From Erwinia pyri (GTDB taxonomy: Bacteria; Pseudomonadota; Gammaproteobacteria; Enterobacterales; Enterobacteriaceae): a stretch of 64,000 nucleotides of DNA. The DNA lies in NCBI RefSeq assembly GCF_030758455.1, contig NZ_CP132353.1:4340001-4404000 (forward strand), read 5' to 3'. This document shows, one piece after another, positions 43,672 to 51,305 of the stretch (position 1 is its first letter; every line of letters starts with the position of its first letter). The position numbers and the translations under genes are program-made. The notes under the pieces are model-generated. The model had not been told where the DNA came from and searched no databases. It worked only from the letters and a program-made list of their open reading frames with translations.

Positions 43672-43781
43672 TTTTCTGGTGCCTTGATGCGCCCTGCCCC
43701 CTGAAAATCGCCCTGCGTGCTGATTTTCGGCCAAATTTCCTGTTTTGATAATTACCCCTCCCTACCCCCCTTAGCGCGCGA

Positions 43782-43799
43782 CTGCTCCCCCGCCTCGCC
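43782..43799. other. cos: P2-type cos site
   Basis: Read on the minus strand the sequence GGCGAGGCGGGGGAGCAG is nearly the P2 cohesive end GGCGAGGCGGGGAAAGCAC; the first 12 bases are identical. It lies between Q and the right-end cargo, exactly where P2 has cos. The flanks 43584-44000 contain no gene. Confidence 0.8.
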
Positions 43800-44000
43800 C
43801 GCGCATAAAAAGGGTGCCTTTCTTTGCACTTTTGCAGCCCGACCAACCCCACGCCACTACAGGGGCGAACGGGCCACTTACCCTAAAAAAAATTTGTGCA
43901 AATCCGCGTCGTTTATTGCACTGATTTTGCACCCTTGTTTTTTGATTAGGCCCGACCCGCACTTATTAAAGGTATTTGAGTTTTTTCAGAGAGAATGTTG

Positions 44001-44016
44001 CTGTATATAAAAACAG
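44001..44016. promoter_or_regulatory. LexA (SOS) box
   Basis: CTGTATATAAAAACAG fits the LexA palindrome CTG-N10-CAG with an AT-rich centre. It lies 20 bp before an ORF with a GAGG ribosome site, so that ORF should be SOS-induced. In phage 186 the antirepressor gene tum near cos is under LexA control. Confidence 0.8.
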
Positions 44017-44036
44017 TGTTCGTCTGAGGTTTTCCT

Positions 44037-44275
44037 ATGGTACGACGTGGCGATATTAAGTTTGCTTTCACTCAAAGTGTGAAGATGGAACCGAAAAAAG
44101 TAAGAGGCTTTACCCATCAAATTTTGTGATCGAACTGAGAAAAATTAACCATCACTTTCCTCACCGTGAGGCAAATCAATGGATTGTTTACTATCAATCT
44201 TTTTGGCCCGCATATACTGACGACGGTTATGAACTAAAACAACATTACTTAATGATTATGAATAGGAAGTTATAA
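44037..44275 (+). pseudogene. SOS-controlled ORF with a frameshift (Tum-like position)
   Basis: ATG 44037 opens MVRRGDIKFAFTQSVKMEPKK in frame and stops at 44129. A minus-one shift in the A6G run at 44094-44100 continues as SKRLYPSNFVIELRKI to a stop at 44275, with good coding character (about 79 residues in total). It is either a frameshifted gene or uses slippage. Position next to cos under a LexA box resembles tum of phage 186, but I cannot show homology. Confidence 0.6.
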
Positions 44276-44281
44276 GGAACA

Positions 44282-44307
44282 TGCCAGATTTTCGGCTGGC
44301 ATTTTTT
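44282..44307. terminator. Terminator after the SOS ORF
   Basis: TGCCAG and CTGGCA form a 6-bp stem with an 8-base loop, followed by TTTTTT. The T run overlaps the stop codon of the convergent membrane-protein gene. Confidence 0.8.
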
Positions 44308-45076
44308 ATTTACGCAAATAAGTTATTTTCTTTACACTTTCATTTTTTTTCACGACTATGGCATTTTTCTCGATCAAGAAAACATATTTTTCATTTATAG
44401 CTAGCATTTCATAAACTTTACCATCATCCAAACTAGCAATAGCATGATTACTTAAAATATCAATACGTGCGAGCGTGGAGGGGGAATAAAACATACTTAA
44501 AGATAAGCTTAAAATCAAAAATAACCCGCTTGATAAAGTCATAAAGCTTAAATTGGTTTTCTGCGCCCTAATAAGTTTAGCAGCTATTATTTGTGATACT
44601 AACTGACTGATAATAGCCCCAGCCAGTACTAGAAACAAGCTGAGTAAGTGATAAACCCAATGCAACTTCACATCATAGTGAATAGCAGCATCCATGCTCA
44701 ATTTTAAAATAAGAAAGACTGTGACAAAAAACAGCACATAAATTTTCATCTTTGAGGGGGCCACCTCATGGGGATCAAACTTATCCATGAATTTAGCTAT
44801 TTTACTTCTTTCATTTGGAGCTAAATTAACTTGAATTGAAATCTTCTCTGAATAAAATAATGCCGCCAAGTAGCCAGATAATGTACCAATTAAAACGGAT
44901 GCCATTTGTATTAAAGCGCTGATAGCTCGCATGATAGATTCAGTATAACCGATAAAATCATACGAATTTATCCCAAAACTTTTCCAATATAAGTAATTAT
45001 AGTAGTAGCAATACGCCCCTAAAATTAAGGTAATAAAAGCCAACCATTCAGTAAATTTAAAGCTTCTCGACTCCAT
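44306..45076 (-). CDS. Five-helix membrane protein, candidate phage-defence or exclusion gene
   Basis: I do not recognise the family. From the ATG at 45076, after GGGAG, it has 256 residues with five hydrophobic helices (near residues 10-31, 49-77, 113-134, 142-170, 176-200) and a 55-residue C-terminal tail. Charged loops favour N-in and a periplasmic C-terminus. The gene is strongly AT-rich compared with its surroundings, a sign of recent transfer. It sits with the 108-residue gene between A and cos, the P2 old/tin position. Confidence 0.8.
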   Translation of the reverse strand: MESRSFKFTEWLAFITLILGAYCYYYNYLYWKSFGINSYDFIGYTESIMRAISALIQMASVLIGTLSGYLAALFYSEKISIQVNLAPNERSKIAKFMDKFDPHEVAPSKMKIYVLFFVTVFLILKLSMDAAIHYDVKLHWVYHLLSLFLVLAGAIISQLVSQIIAAKLIRAQKTNLSFMTLSSGLFLILSLSLSMFYSPSTLARIDILSNHAIASLDDGKVYEMLAINEKYVFLIEKNAIVVKKNESVKKITYLRK

Positions 45077-45080
45077 AAAA

Positions 45081-45115
45081 CTCCCGAAATTTTTCGATAA
45101 AACTTGTTTCGGGAG
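45081..45115 (-). promoter_or_regulatory. Hairpin containing the ribosome site of the membrane-protein gene
   Basis: CTCCCGAAA (45115-45107) and TTTCGGGAG (45089-45081) are a perfect 9-bp inverted repeat. The 3' arm contains the GGGAG ribosome site five bases before the ATG and is followed by TTTT. It could hide the site, or terminate transcription from the upstream gene. Confidence 0.65.
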
Positions 45116-45157
45116 GGATTTTATCATTAAACTAAGGAAATTTTAATTAATATTAAC

Positions 45158-45484
45158 TCAATTAAGTTTTTTTTCCTTAGCATTCCAACTATTGGAATAT
45201 GACCATCCGTTATCATGGCATACCAAATCAGATACCGATGCCACTTTATCAACAAGAATTACTTTGAGTAACACAGTATCAGGCGCTTCGTCACTATCAA
45301 CTGATGAAACAATACGCATAGTTATCTTTTCTCTCACCACGCTCTGAAAAGTACAACTGATTCGTAGATGATCGCCTGGTGTTGGCCTTTCATAACCCTG
45401 ATAGCTGAGAAACATTTCGCTGATAAGCCCCATTTGTATACGTCCAAAGATATCGGGACCGTAGTTTGTATCGTAAACTTTCAT
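45158..45484 (-). CDS. 108-residue protein of unknown function, partner of membrane protein
   Basis: I do not recognise it. The ATG at 45484 follows GGAG by about 8 bases; the longer frame to 45547 has no ribosome site. It has no membrane segment or signal peptide and is rich in predicted beta strands (GDHLRISCTFQSVV, TMRIVSSV, VLLKVILVDKV). It ends 81 bp before the membrane-protein gene on the same strand and is probably co-transcribed with it. Confidence 0.7.
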   Translation of the reverse strand: MKVYDTNYGPDIFGRIQMGLISEMFLSYQGYERPTPGDHLRISCTFQSVVREKITMRIVSSVDSDEAPDTVLLKVILVDKVASVSDLVCHDNGWSYSNSWNAKEKKLN

Positions 45485-45632
45485 TTTTGACCGCTCCGCG
45501 CGGGTTCGACTCGCCTTTGATATATCTGCGAAACCAGAGCCGGTCAAGAAAACAGCAAGAAAATGGACCTCCCGCCTCGCTTTTCAGAATCATCTTGATT
45601 AATTTTTTTCAGATCATACAGCGAGCACCGCC

Positions 45633-48029
45633 TCACTGACGTTTTGTATTTGCCAGTTGATATACCCGGCTCATCAAACCACTTTTAATCTGTTCGTCAG
45701 TTCGCCCGGCCAACCTTATGCTTCCATCGGATGAAGCCAATAAACGCTTGCCGTTCAACATCACCAATTCCCCTGCGGCCAGCTTCATCACTTCAAGTTC
45801 GTTTAACCCCATACCGCAACTTTCAGCGAAGTCCGCGACAGCTTCAGCGTGCCCAGGCCTAATGTCTGCAACTGCTTTTACGGTCGAACGAGGCTTACGG
45901 CACTGTGAAACCAAGTATTCATTGAAGGCACGGCGCTCTTTGCGGGTCATTTTTTCAAAGTTCACCCCGCCCCATTCATGGGCTTCTGTAACCACTGCAT
46001 GCGGTACCGCATGGTCATTAGTAACCGGGCTGCTGACACGGCCATTCATGACCGTATTTTTTTCACTTTTATTCGCCTTTCGCGGCTCCCGCGTACAGTT
46101 ATTGACAGAACTCCGAGGGGCGGCGGGGCCGCCTGAAAAGACAGGATCAACACCAAAGGCAAGAGAGGAAGAACCATCCTCTTTTGCTTTTGGAACAATT
46201 TTGTATTCAGTGGTACGGGTATAGATAACGGAAGTGACAGGAGCGGAAGGAGAATAGACGCCGGTGATACGGCTGATATCGTCACCATAATCATTTCCGT
46301 TTTCGGTGATCTCATAGCTCAGGCGAACGCGCAGACAATCACGGGCAACCAGCGGGCCGCCCTGCGCAAGCGTGTAACCAGCCCAGTCATACTCACCGGC
46401 GGAAACCTGTGCCGGGGCAATTTCAGGGTGAAGACAAAGCTCACGATCACGCAACCGGCCAAGCTCACGGTAAACGGTCACCGGCGCGCCGCCGATTTGC
46501 TGAAACTGACGGATGTTCCACCGTGAAGCCCATGCACTTACGCGCGCAGACATATCCTTCAGAGACTCCCCCGTTTCATCGTCGGTTTCACCGTCGAGGC
46601 CGTGAGCATCGATATTTTTAGAAATGTACTTCGCGATGTAGCCAGTAGCCGATCCAAAAGCCTCATCGATAGGAATGTGCTTGAAACGATTTTCAATAGC
46701 GCCCTTTTCGTGACCATCAACCTTCAGCGCATATCTACGGAAAATAGCGCGCGCTTCCTCTACCCGTTCAGGCTTGAAGAACAGCAACGCATGCCAGTGC
46801 GGCGTACCATCGTGATGTGGCTCCGTGACACGAAATCCGAATGTGCGAATACCTTCACGCTTCCACTTGGCGCGGACTTTCGCCCACACATTGCAGAGAT
46901 ATCGCTGAGTGGCGCGGGGGCTGGCACCGTTATATTTATTGTTGCGCTTGCCGCTTTGCTGCATGGAATGGAACTTTGACGGGGCTGTCAGGGTGTAAAA
47001 CTCACCCACAAAACCATCAGCTTTAGCCAGGTCCTCAAATCCACGCATACGGGCCATGAGCTCAGCACGGCGGATATTTTTGTTAGCAACACTCCCGTTA
47101 ACCTTATCGGCTAATGAGGTGCGATCACCGGTTTCCTTGTCTTCCAGTTCCATCGCATTGATAAATTCACGATTGGACTTTTTCTGCGCCAGCCATTCAC
47201 TCAGGCAAGGTTCGCTGCAATAGGGCTTCGCTTTTTTGTGAACATAACCAGAAGCAATCATGAGGTGTTCGCGCCACTGATCGTGTAAACGACGCAGACG
47301 ACGAAGCCACCAAGCAGGGGTTTCGATACGGGCAGCAGCGCATAAAGCTTCTTCTGCGGTAAGTTCTTCCTGGCAGTATTTTTTCCAGCCAGGCGCAGTC
47401 ATGTTTAGATGTGTGATTAACCAACCGGCACGGCCATATCCCGACAGGATCGCAAACTCAACATCGCCGGTAGTTTCCACCTTGTGATTAGTTTCCCGGA
47501 CAAGCTCAGTAGTCAGTGAGTCAGCCAGGCGATAAGCCAGTTTTTTTAGCTCCCGTTTACCTGCCCAGGGGATCCGGTGCAAATCCTCACGGAGTTGCAT
47601 CAGTGGGCCCGGCAAAGTATCAGACGGCAGGTATTTGCTATTTACCTTGTCAATGCGAGGAAGAACAAAGCGCCCGAACGAGTTTTTCAACCAGTCAGAC
47701 GCTTTCTTATTCCCCTGTTTTTGCTCAATGTCGCTCAGGCGTAATTCGTAATAGCGACGGATATATTGCGGCAGAGACTGGAGACGGCGACGTAACAGCC
47801 GCGCCTCTGAGTCACCTACGTTTTTCTGTCCGCAATAATCAAAGACAGAAATGCTACGCACTTCCCCTTCAAGGTTGCGATAACGGATAACCGATGGGGT
47901 CGGATCCACTTCATCAAAAAATGATTGTCGAGGCGCGTTCCATGAGTAAGCCCCGGCAGGTTCTGAGGCTTTGCCGGGGTATGAAGGAGGAGGAGAAGGC
48001 GCCACACGTCCACGGTATACGTCAGGCAT
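45633..48029 (-). CDS. A: P2 gpA-like replication endonuclease
   Basis: A rolling-circle HUH initiator that nicks the phage origin, 798 residues from ATG 48029 (the longer frame runs into dam). TPHWHALLFF near residue 410 is the HUH metal motif, and YIAKYISKN near residue 466 carries two candidate catalytic tyrosines, as in P2. The start overlaps the last codons of dam (ATGCCTGA). It appears intact, so the element may replicate. Confidence 0.93.
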   Translation of the reverse strand: MPDVYRGRVAPSPPPSYPGKASEPAGAYSWNAPRQSFFDEVDPTPSVIRYRNLEGEVRSISVFDYCGQKNVGDSEARLLRRRLQSLPQYIRRYYELRLSDIEQKQGNKKASDWLKNSFGRFVLPRIDKVNSKYLPSDTLPGPLMQLREDLHRIPWAGKRELKKLAYRLADSLTTELVRETNHKVETTGDVEFAILSGYGRAGWLITHLNMTAPGWKKYCQEELTAEEALCAAARIETPAWWLRRLRRLHDQWREHLMIASGYVHKKAKPYCSEPCLSEWLAQKKSNREFINAMELEDKETGDRTSLADKVNGSVANKNIRRAELMARMRGFEDLAKADGFVGEFYTLTAPSKFHSMQQSGKRNNKYNGASPRATQRYLCNVWAKVRAKWKREGIRTFGFRVTEPHHDGTPHWHALLFFKPERVEEARAIFRRYALKVDGHEKGAIENRFKHIPIDEAFGSATGYIAKYISKNIDAHGLDGETDDETGESLKDMSARVSAWASRWNIRQFQQIGGAPVTVYRELGRLRDRELCLHPEIAPAQVSAGEYDWAGYTLAQGGPLVARDCLRVRLSYEITENGNDYGDDISRITGVYSPSAPVTSVIYTRTTEYKIVPKAKEDGSSSLAFGVDPVFSGGPAAPRSSVNNCTREPRKANKSEKNTVMNGRVSSPVTNDHAVPHAVVTEAHEWGGVNFEKMTRKERRAFNEYLVSQCRKPRSTVKAVADIRPGHAEAVADFAESCGMGLNELEVMKLAAGELVMLNGKRLLASSDGSIRLAGRTDEQIKSGLMSRVYQLANTKRQ

Positions 48030-48828
48030 TCTGAAGCGCCTGACTAACCGCCACGATTTCGGCTGCTTTTTTCCCTTTGCCAGCGGCCACGCCAACACTC
48101 CGGGAAGTAGTGATGAAGTTCAGCTCAAAGCCCGCGTAAGCTTCACGCGTAAACTCGGTGTCGCTGTTAGAAGCTACGACCGGAAAACCCCGGCAGCGTA
48201 ATTCCTGAAGTACAGCGGCCAGCTCTATTTGCTGAGGACGGCCAAAGCCTTCAGTGTGGTACTGGCTGAAGGTGCCGTCATAGGGGGAATCACTGTAGAT
48301 AACATCACCTGGCTGAACCATTGCGAGGGTTTCAGCAAAGCCAGCACAGATAAATGATGCCTTTTGAGCCTTCAGGGCGAATGCACGGATCTCACTTTCA
48401 GGAAAATACGGCTTAGCGATTTTTTCAAAAGGGACATTGAAACCGCCGCTGAGGTTATAGCGGCAAACGCCCCGGTAACCGTGCCGGTTGAGGTATAAAA
48501 AATAAACGGCACGATGCAGCAGAGGTAATGCCGCCTCATTGTTGAACTCAGCACGGATAGTGTTGTAGCAAGCTTGTGTTTTATTCTGAGCGAATACCTT
48601 TGCGGTCAGCGCGAGAAAGGCGTTTTCATGTTGCTTAATCTGGGTATAAAGATTTATCAGATCTGAGTTGATATCCGCGACCAGATAAGCCGGAAAGTCT
48701 GTGTTCATCATTACCGCACAAGAACCCGCGAACGGCTCAACCAGCCGATCACCGACAGGCAAATGTTTATTCAGCTCGGCCATTACCTTGACCTTGCTTC
48801 CGACCCATTTCAAAACAGTGCTGTTCAT
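48022..48828 (-). CDS. dam: DNA adenine methyltransferase (D12 class)
   Basis: A Dam-type N6-adenine methyltransferase of 268 residues. KWVGSKVKVM and FAGSCAVMMNTD form the AdoMet site. Motif IV reads DSPY near residue 180, where the family has DPPY, so activity is uncertain. It overlaps the A gene. Such genes occur in many P2 relatives and may protect phage DNA or alter host GATC sites. Confidence 0.88.
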   Translation of the reverse strand: MNSTVLKWVGSKVKVMAELNKHLPVGDRLVEPFAGSCAVMMNTDFPAYLVADINSDLINLYTQIKQHENAFLALTAKVFAQNKTQACYNTIRAEFNNEAALPLLHRAVYFLYLNRHGYRGVCRYNLSGGFNVPFEKIAKPYFPESEIRAFALKAQKASFICAGFAETLAMVQPGDVIYSDSPYDGTFSQYHTEGFGRPQQIELAAVLQELRCRGFPVVASNSDTEFTREAYAGFELNFITTSRSVGVAAGKGKKAAEIVAVSQALQNA

Positions 48829-48887
48829 TTAGCACCGCCCACACGAATTAGACGCAGCATGGCGCTACGGGCTGTGCACTTATTCAT
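48825..48887 (-). CDS. 20-residue coupling ORF between HTH gene and dam
   Basis: ATG 48887 overlaps the stop of the HTH gene and follows GGAG by about 9 bases. It encodes MNKCTARSAMLRLIRVGGAK, and its stop overlaps the dam start (ATGA). The exact fit at both ends suggests a translated coupling peptide. I do not recognise it. Confidence 0.5.
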   Translation of the reverse strand: MNKCTARSAMLRLIRVGGAK

Positions 48888-49375
48888 TTGAATTTTCTCC
48901 ATGCCTGATCGTTGGCTGTCAGGCGATGCCTGAATATGAAGTTGTTGACGGTGCCGTGAGAGATTTCCATCTTTTCGGCAATTACTTTAGGTGTTACGCC
49001 AGCGTCATATAACTGACGGCATAAAGTTACATCTTCATCAGAATGGATAGCGCAGTGGTGGCGTTCTCCAACCTGATAAAGCTGAATTCCTAACTGCTTC
49101 GCTTTACCTTTAATGGAATAAACAGACCTGCCTAATTTGCATGCTATTTCCTCAGCAGAATAAAGACCGGCATAGCCACGCAATTCACCCTCATCAAACG
49201 CTGACCAGCTTTTAACGGAGCGTTTACCCAACTGAAGCCGATAACTCATAGCGCGAACAGAAGAAAAACTACGGTTAAGCAAGGCAGCGACTTCACGTAA
49301 CGGAAGTGAATTAGCCAATGATTTGAATTGCTCAATTTCGAATGGAGTCCAAGACGTGCCGTTATTACACTTCAT
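48884..49375 (-). CDS. Triple helix-turn-helix (Myb/SANT-like) DNA-binding protein
   Basis: A 163-residue protein with three related modules. The first runs from WTPFEIEQFKSL to MSYRLQLGK, the second from WSAFDEGELRGYAGLY to KAKQLGI, and the third from HSDEDVTLCRQLYDAG to FIFRHRL. The first two start with Trp and end in a recognition-helix-like stretch. It overlaps the exonuclease gene by ATGA-type coupling. The target is unknown. Confidence 0.75.
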   Translation of the reverse strand: MKCNNGTSWTPFEIEQFKSLANSLPLREVAALLNRSFSSVRAMSYRLQLGKRSVKSWSAFDEGELRGYAGLYSAEEIACKLGRSVYSIKGKAKQLGIQLYQVGERHHCAIHSDEDVTLCRQLYDAGVTPKVIAEKMEISHGTVNNFIFRHRLTANDQAWRKFK

Positions 49376-49959
49376 TGGACACGATCTTCAGCTATTGCCT
49401 TAATGACGCCAAGCGTCAGGAGGCAATCAGCTAATGCCCGGTGAGGTGTTCCTGTGACTTTTACGCCCTGCTGTTCAGCAGCAGCCGTCAGCCTTTGCCA
49501 TTTGAAATTATTGTGCTTCTCATCCCACTGCCCAAAATATTCGGCATAAAGGAGCATCGCGCAATCATGACAACTTTCTAAAGCAACCTGGTCCCCTGAT
49601 AAATCTAAGCCGCTGATGGCTGCTGATTGCCGAATTAGGCGCGCATCATATTCAGAGTTATAGGCAATAAATCCTGCGTCCAGAATCAAATCCAGAGCCT
49701 GATCATGTAACTGCTCCCATGCGGGCGCATTCTCAACCATGCTATTGGTGATGCCGTGGATCGCGGTAGCTTCCGCAGGAATGGCGTTAACAGGTTTAAC
49801 CAGGCTATTGAGCAACACCTCACCACGGCAATTAATAATGGCGATCTCAACAATCTCTGATTCGCTATCAAGTCCGGTAGTCTCAGTATCCAAAATCAGG
49901 CAGTTTCCCGATAACCACTGATGCGCGGTCATCATTGCCATTTGCTTAGATGTCATCAT
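49372..49959 (-). CDS. DnaQ-like 3'-5' exonuclease
   Basis: A DEDDh exonuclease of 195 residues. LILDTETTGLD is ExoI with the D-x-E pair, ATAIHGITNSMV follows, FIAYNSEYDARLI is ExoII, and HRALADCLLTLGV is ExoIII with His and Asp. It belongs to the early operon of the element and overlaps both neighbours, so it is probably translated by coupling. Similar genes accompany dam and A in P2 relatives. Confidence 0.9.
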   Translation of the reverse strand: MMTSKQMAMMTAHQWLSGNCLILDTETTGLDSESEIVEIAIINCRGEVLLNSLVKPVNAIPAEATAIHGITNSMVENAPAWEQLHDQALDLILDAGFIAYNSEYDARLIRQSAAISGLDLSGDQVALESCHDCAMLLYAEYFGQWDEKHNNFKWQRLTAAAEQQGVKVTGTPHRALADCLLTLGVIKAIAEDRVQ

Positions 49960-50180
49960 TTTTTACCGCCATGAATCTTTGATTTGAGGTCGATTAGCTG
50001 TTGGCAGCCGATGCAGGTAGCAACGCCAAACAGCGCAGCACGACGGGCTTCAGGAATTGGTTCGCCGCAACCTTCACAGAAAAATGCACTGGGCAATTGC
50101 GCCTTAAGGCGGGCCTTTTCAATCTGGCGGGCCAGCGTTTCCGCCTGGCGCTCCTGTTCTAAATCCATTGCATCGGCCAT
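49956..50180 (-). CDS. TraR/DksA-type zinc-finger protein
   Basis: A 74-residue protein with an N-terminal coiled-coil-like helix (MDLEQERQAETLARQIEKARL) and a CEGCGEPIPEARR...CIGCQQ four-Cys finger. This is the Orf82/TraR family common in P2 phages, which may act on RNA polymerase as DksA does. Start and stop overlap the neighbouring genes. Confidence 0.88.
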   Translation of the reverse strand: MADAMDLEQERQAETLARQIEKARLKAQLPSAFFCEGCGEPIPEARRAALFGVATCIGCQQLIDLKSKIHGGKK

Positions 50181-50410
50181 TAGTGCAACTCCGCAGCCTC
50201 AACCTCATAACGCGCCGCTTCTTTCAGCAGCAATTCAGCCGCCTGTACGCCAGAGAGTTGATTTTTTTGTATATGAATTGCCACGGCATTCAGGCGGATT
50301 GATACGGCTAACGCTTTAGCCTTTTTGCCTTCACCATTGGCTTTTGTGAGGAGATGGATCATGGCTATTTCATTATTAGCCTCCATCATTCTTTTCTCTA
50401 AATTACGCAT
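50180..50410 (-). CDS. Small P2-type early protein (DUF2732-like)
   Basis: A 76-residue helical protein from ATG 50410, 5 bases after AGGAG. MRNLEKRMMEANNEIAMIHL and VQAAELLLKEAARYEVEAAELH are amphipathic. It resembles the DUF2732 family of P2 phages, though I am not certain. Its stop overlaps the zinc-finger start as TAATG. Confidence 0.7.
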   Translation of the reverse strand: MRNLEKRMMEANNEIAMIHLLTKANGEGKKAKALAVSIRLNAVAIHIQKNQLSGVQAAELLLKEAARYEVEAAELH

Positions 50411-50483
50411 GTAGTCTCCTAAAAAATGGCAATAAAAAGCCCGACACAAATTAAGGTGCCCTTTTTAACTGCTGTGGGATAAA

Positions 50484-50930
50484 TCAGAATCCTGAAACGT
50501 TATTAACTTCGCTTTTGGGTATTGCAGAATCACCGTTCTGGTAATCATCCAATGTTTCTGGCGTTACCGTTCGGGGGTTTTTAAGCGCTTCCTCTTCGCC
50601 CGGAGGGCTATAAGGTATTTTTGCTGCCAGCTTCTTTGCTTCTTTCATACCACGAATTACCGTCAATTTTTCTTTGTTCGACAATTCTTCGTAGCTTAAA
50701 AGGATATGGCGCTCGGTTAGTTTTTCCATTTCCCTTGGCGAACGAATTGCAACACCATTACCTAAAATGAATATCACTCTGCGTTCTTCAGTGCTGAGTC
50801 CTTTAAACGCTAATGCCATTTTGCTACCGCCTCGCGCTTCGTCTACTTGTTGATGAAACTTTTCGAGGTAGGGCCGCGCTATTGCGGCGTAAGGGTTAAC
50901 CGTCCCAAGACCTCCCGCAATAATTCTCAC
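50484..50930 (-). CDS. Hypothetical early protein, 148 residues
   Basis: Not recognised. It begins with GTG 50930, 6 bases after AGGGGG. Starting MRIIAGGLGTVNPYAAIARPYLEKFHQQ, it is hydrophilic and Lys/Glu-rich with no membrane segment. Its leader contains copy 1 of a repeated element (50953-50998). The place in the operon would suit a replication accessory such as P2 gpB, but I see no proof. Confidence 0.65.
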   Translation of the reverse strand: MRIIAGGLGTVNPYAAIARPYLEKFHQQVDEARGGSKMALAFKGLSTEERRVIFILGNGVAIRSPREMEKLTERHILLSYEELSNKEKLTVIRGMKEAKKLAAKIPYSPPGEEEALKNPRTVTPETLDDYQNGDSAIPKSEVNNVSGF

Positions 50931-50952
50931 AGCAACCCCCTATTCAATTCAG

Positions 50953-50998
50953 CTTATCAGGCGCACCACTCGTAAGAGGTGCCTCGGATAGGAGCCGG
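50953..50998 (-). repeat. Repeated leader element, copy 1
   Basis: A 46-bp sequence lies 23 bp before the 148-residue gene. Read on the minus strand it begins CCGGCTCCTATCCGAGGCAC and ends CTGATAAG, with a GGCACC/GGTGCgCC hairpin around a loop containing ACGAGT. A near copy precedes the gene at 51306. Confidence 0.8.
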
Positions 50999-51094
50999 TT
51001 TTTAACCATGTCCGGCGCATGGTGTGTTATCTTCGCTTCGTTCGCCAACACGACCAAGAGCAGCGAACAAAACAGACCACACAAGGAGACCACT

Positions 51095-51286
51095 ATGCGT
51101 AATATTCAACATGACCAAATTGTCTTGGCTAATCTTCAGGAAGTAATTGACTCCCTTCACAGTATCCCAGCACGTGTAGTAAATAGCCCTGTAGAACATG
51201 AAATCAGGGATAACATCGAAATAATAACGAGACTCTTCAATCAAAAATTTGGTGGCTCAGTAAGTCTTGATATTTCGTCTTTCTGA
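51095..51286 (+). CDS. 63-residue small protein on the strand opposite the early operon
   Basis: ATG 51095 follows AAGGAG by 6 bases and opens MRNIQHDQIVLANLQEVID, ending SLDISSF. It is acidic and helical with no membrane segment. It faces the opposite way to all its neighbours, so it is antisense to the early message. The antisense frame at 51002-51244 has no ribosome site. The function is unknown. Confidence 0.6.
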   Translation: MRNIQHDQIVLANLQEVIDSLHSIPARVVNSPVEHEIRDNIEIITRLFNQKFGGSVSLDISSF

Positions 51287-51305
51287 CCCCTTGAGGATGG
51301 CGACA

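Noticed and set aside
45076..45127. Longer start MIKSLPKQ for the membrane protein
   Set aside because: It lacks a ribosome site and lies across the hairpin, whereas ATG 45076 has GGGAG at good spacing.
45496..45520. GGGTTCGACTC resembling a tRNA T-arm in the gap between A and the 108-aa gene
   Set aside because: No acceptor or anticodon stem can be built around it, and one T-arm match of this length can arise by chance.
51002..51244. Minus-strand 80-codon frame
   Set aside because: No ribosome site and odd composition; the plus-strand frame at 51095 has a strong AAGGAG site.
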